Shown here: positions 6,954 through 9,350 of the stretch, piece after piece
Layout of the letters: each line of letters opens with the position of its first letter
Position numbering within the stretch: the first letter of the stretch is position 1
DNA from: X23 sp050251575
Lineage (GTDB): Bacteria; Bacillota; Clostridia; SK-Y3
Length of the DNA stretch: 9,350 nucleotides
NCBI GenBank assembly: GCA_050251575.1
Contig: JBFWMP010000114.1
Span: 1-9,350 of the forward strand
Reading direction: 5' to 3'
Program-made: the position numbers and the translations under genes
Notes under the pieces: generated by a model
What the model was told of the DNA's origin: nothing
Database searches by the model: none
The model's input: only the letters and a program-made list of their open reading frames with translations

Positions 6954-7964
6954 ATGAAACCTTCGATTAAAGATATAGCAAAAGAGACAGGGCTTTCGAT
7001 AGCTACAATATCAAAATATCTTAGGAATATTAAGATACGAGAAGAAAACAAGAAGAAAATTGAAGGCGTGATTAATCGTCTTGGGTATACCCCAAATCGA
7101 AATGCACAGATGTTGCGATCCAGTAAGAGCTATACTGTTGGCATAGCAATAGCAGATTTAAGTAATACGTTCTGGGGAAGCATTGTTGACTATATCGAAG
7201 AGTACTTACAACAAAATGGATATATGACTGTCATATATTCTGGACAAGAACTTGCCGCAGGCGGTAGATATCTTTCAAATATCCTAGCACAGAATCTTGA
7301 TGGACTGATTATTGCCCTTATGAGCCAAGATAATGATGAGTACATACCCTTGATTGAAGAAAAGCTTCCTGTTGTATTGATTGACCAGATGAGTACCCAT
7401 TATGAAGTGGATACCGTCACTTCTGATAACTATGGAGCTGGAAAAACCGCTGCAAAGTATTTATTGAGGATGGGACATTCACGAATTGGAGTCATCACAG
7501 CTTGGAAAACTGTTTATACGATATCGAAAAGGCTTCAGGGTTTTCTTGATGGATTAGATGAGGGTGGATGTCATATTCTTCCTGAGCATATCGTGGAGGG
7601 GCCTATGACCCCCAGTAGTGGGAAAGTGTTGTTCAGACAGTTGATGTCACAAGACAACGCTCCAGAGGCAATTTTTGCTACTAATTTGGATGTTGGTTTA
7701 GGTGCTCTTATTGAAGCAAATATGCAAAATTATAAGATTGGTGAGGAACTATCTTTTATTTCAGTTGATGATGATGAACTATTTGCTGGAATGATTCCAC
7801 CCATAACTGTTATTTCTCAGAATGTTATGTCTATGGGCTATGAAGCAGCTCGCCTGCTATTACGTAAGTTGGATAATCAGAAAAATGAGAAACAAAACAC
7901 GGTGTATGTCCAAACAGAACTGATTATTAGAGAATCTGTTGTGAATAAGATGAGGGACGAGTGA
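6954..7964 (+). CDS. LacI-family transcriptional regulator 1
   Basis: DNA-binding sugar-responsive regulator of 336 residues, the normal LacI/GalR length. The helix-turn-helix is at residues 4-23 (IKDIAKETGLSIATISKYL), and the hinge at about 47-57 (PNRNAQMLRSS) contains the expected Ala-x-x-Leu lever. A periplasmic-binding-protein-like sensor domain follows, with SDNYGAG (157-163), GHSRIGV (174-180), SKRLQGF (191-197) and SVDDDELF (270-277). ATG 6954 gives the standard N-terminus; the ribosome site is weak (AAGAG at 6944-6948 or AAGGA at 6938-6942). Its stop overlaps the start of the next regulator. It probably represses the transporter/fucosidase operon until a fucosylated sugar or its product binds; the ligand and its sign of action are inferred from context only. 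Confidence 0.9.
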   Translation: MKPSIKDIAKETGLSIATISKYLRNIKIREENKKKIEGVINRLGYTPNRNAQMLRSSKSYTVGIAIADLSNTFWGSIVDYIEEYLQQNGYMTVIYSGQELAAGGRYLSNILAQNLDGLIIALMSQDNDEYIPLIEEKLPVVLIDQMSTHYEVDTVTSDNYGAGKTAAKYLLRMGHSRIGVITAWKTVYTISKRLQGFLDGLDEGGCHILPEHIVEGPMTPSSGKVLFRQLMSQDNAPEAIFATNLDVGLGALIEANMQNYKIGEELSFISVDDDELFAGMIPPITVISQNVMSMGYEAARLLLRKLDNQKNEKQNTVYVQTELIIRESVVNKMRDE

Positions 7965-8989
7965 TGGCTGTGACAATCAAAGATGTAGCTAAAGCAACAG
8001 GATTATCCCTTTCTACAATTTCAAAATATATAAATGGAGGCAGTGTAAGAGAATATAATAAGAAAAAAATAGATGAAGCAATTGAAAAATTAGGATTTTC
8101 TCCAAATTCAATGGCTCGTGGTTTGCGTTCTTCGAAGACGTATTCTGTTGGTTTAGTGATTCCTTTCCTAAAAGATGGTTATCAGGCTCAAATTGCAGCC
8201 AACTTTGAGAATGTACTACAGGAAGCGGGATATACGGTAGTGCTTTGTTGTCATCGTGATGACATTGTTTTAGCTAATGAAGCCTTACGTTTTTTAGCTG
8301 AGCGAAAAGTCGATGGCGTCATTTTTAACGCTCTCCCAAATGAAAATATGAATTTTGATCCTTTGATATATCAAAATATTCCTGTTGTTATATATGAGCA
8401 GCGGATACACCCAGATAAATTTGATTGTATTACGGTAGATAGTGCAGCGGGTGCCTATGAAGCAGTTGAGCATCTTATACTACAAGGGTATAAGAGGATA
8501 GCAACAATCACTGGGGATCTAAGAAATAATACAGCAGTCGAACGATATAGGGGTTATAGGCGTGTATTGGATGATTATTGTATTCCATTCGATTCGAGTT
8601 TGGTATATGAGGGAAAGTACGATGTAATATCAGGGTTTACAGGAATGAATACCCTTTGGCAACAAACGGAAAGACCAGATGCATTGTTTACTGCAAATTA
8701 CCATATGTGTGTGGGTGCAATAAGTGCAACGCAACGATTACATATTAATATTCCTTCAGATCTAGCTATTGTAACTTTTGATGATATGGAATTTTCTCAA
8801 CTTGTTCATCCAACGCTTACATCAATAAAACAACCTATTGATCAACTTATATCAGCTGTAATCAGTATCTTGTTTAAACGCATTAATGGTGATTACTCAG
8901 ATCCAATCAAATATTTGAGGATTAAGCCTGATCTTGTTGTAAGAGACTCATCACCATTTAAGGTCGCTGCATGTAGGATGAACGACTAG
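7964..8989 (+). CDS. LacI-family transcriptional regulator 2
   Basis: Second LacI/GalR-type regulator, 341 residues. The helix-turn-helix is at residues 4-23 (IKDVAKATGLSLSTISKYI) and the hinge at 47-57 (PNSMARGLRSS), followed by a sensor domain with VDSAAGAYEA (158-167), GYKRIA (175-180), ERYRGYRR (193-200) and IVTFDDMEFSQL (269-280). The stop of the preceding gene and this ATG share one base (TGATG), with GAGGG at 7952-7956 as ribosome site, so translation is coupled. A GTG at 7961 is also in frame but adds only one residue. The first 60 residues are close to those of regulator 1 (about 35 identical), whereas the sensor domain is clearly different. No obvious terminator is seen in the 92 bases after the stop, before the convergent gene. 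Confidence 0.9.
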   Translation: MAVTIKDVAKATGLSLSTISKYINGGSVREYNKKKIDEAIEKLGFSPNSMARGLRSSKTYSVGLVIPFLKDGYQAQIAANFENVLQEAGYTVVLCCHRDDIVLANEALRFLAERKVDGVIFNALPNENMNFDPLIYQNIPVVIYEQRIHPDKFDCITVDSAAGAYEAVEHLILQGYKRIATITGDLRNNTAVERYRGYRRVLDDYCIPFDSSLVYEGKYDVISGFTGMNTLWQQTERPDALFTANYHMCVGAISATQRLHINIPSDLAIVTFDDMEFSQLVHPTLTSIKQPIDQLISAVISILFKRINGDYSDPIKYLRIKPDLVVRDSSPFKVAACRMND

Positions 8990-9081
8990 TGATGATCATA
9001 GGTATTGCTTGAGTGAGGGAAGTGAGAAGAACCTAATATCCATTCAAGGTTTGGAAATTTATAAATCCTATATTACATGCA

Positions 9082-9350
9082 TTACAAGAGTGGAGTCATA
9101 TACAGAGGGAGATAGATAATATCCTCTTCTATCTTCAGATCATTGGGATGTAATACATAGCGAGTATGCAGTTGTGCTGCAAATTTTGCCTTGAATTTCT
9201 GCAGAGATTTTAAGGAATAATTCTTGCTGGATTTTACCTCAATAGGGCTTATGTTGTGTCTGTTGCTAATCTTGTTTTTTGCTATCAGGAAATCAATTTC
9301 CATTCGTGAAGTTATATCCTCACGTGAGGAATTATAATAAAAGTACAGCT
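9082..9350 (-). CDS. DUF4143-type ATPase, C-terminal part (continues beyond the right edge)
   Basis: Reverse-strand frame open from the right edge to TAA at 9084-9082, giving about 88 residues. The Met encoded at 9303-9301 is internal: the frame continues upstream as LYFYYNSSREDITSR, so the gene starts outside the window. The segment with EIDFLI, then PIEVKSSKNYSLKSLQKF, then YLPLYM near the end is typical of the C-terminal DUF4143 domain of AAA_14/DUF4143 ATPases. The PIEVKSS stretch resembles the Glu-Val-Lys motif of nuclease-like folds. Family role is poorly defined, and these genes are often scattered accessory genes. It converges on regulator 2 and is probably unrelated to sugar use. Confidence 0.8.
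   Translation of the reverse strand, partial: LYFYYNSSREDITSRMEIDFLIAKNKISNRHNISPIEVKSSKNYSLKSLQKFKAKFAAQLHTRYVLHPNDLKIEEDIIYLPLYMTPLL

Noticed and set aside
8990..9081. Search for a terminator between the convergent regulator and DUF4143 genes
   Set aside because: Only a 5-bp AACCT/AGGTT pairing with a 12-base loop was found, too weak to call.
1..9350. CRISPR arrays, tRNA/rRNA genes, insertion sequences or att sites
   Set aside because: No regularly spaced repeats, tRNA-like cloverleaf, transposase frame or terminal inverted repeats were seen.

Overview
The window looks like a chromosomal carbohydrate-utilisation locus from a diderm spirochaete, most likely Sphaerochaeta or a relative. The best clue is the solute-binding protein: it has a signal peptide ending in a Leu-Phe-Ala-Ser-Gly-Asp-Lys-Glu stretch and no lipobox cysteine. 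That style is familiar from spirochaete sugar-binding proteins and unlike the lipoprotein form expected in Firmicutes. The assignment is an inference from sequence style, not a database match.

Layout. Positions 1-52 hold the last codons of an unrelated, GC-richer gene, closed by a strong stem-loop (73-112). A 330-base control region follows, with a repeated CGAAACGTT element typical of LacI-family operators and a TTGACA promoter. Five forward genes come next, closely spaced: a periplasmic solute-binding protein (385-1716), two CUT1-type permeases (1792-2700 and 2693-3532), a 671-residue glycosidase with a TIM barrel and GH42-type trimerisation domain, best matched to GH151 alpha-L-fucosidases (3586-5601), and a clear GH29 alpha-L-fucosidase (5613-6860). 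After a 13-bp perfect palindrome and an extended -10 promoter come two overlapping LacI-family regulator genes (6954-7964 and 7964-8989). The right edge carries the 3' part of a reverse-strand DUF4143-type ATPase gene (9082-9350, continuing beyond the window).

How the genes fit together. The likely substrate is a small fucosylated oligosaccharide or glycoconjugate fragment. It would be captured in the periplasm, imported intact through the two permeases, and defucosylated in the cytoplasm, because neither glycosidase has a signal peptide. No ATPase subunit is encoded here, so a shared MsmK/UgpC-type ATPase elsewhere would have to energise the transporter. No fucose isomerase, kinase or aldolase genes are present, so released fucose must be processed by enzymes encoded elsewhere. 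The two regulators have very similar DNA-binding domains but dissimilar sensor domains, so they may read two ligands and act on shared operators.

Nothing here is clearly a new type of system. The points most worth a second look are the pairing of two different fucosidase folds, the twin regulators, and the repeated operator/promoter module.
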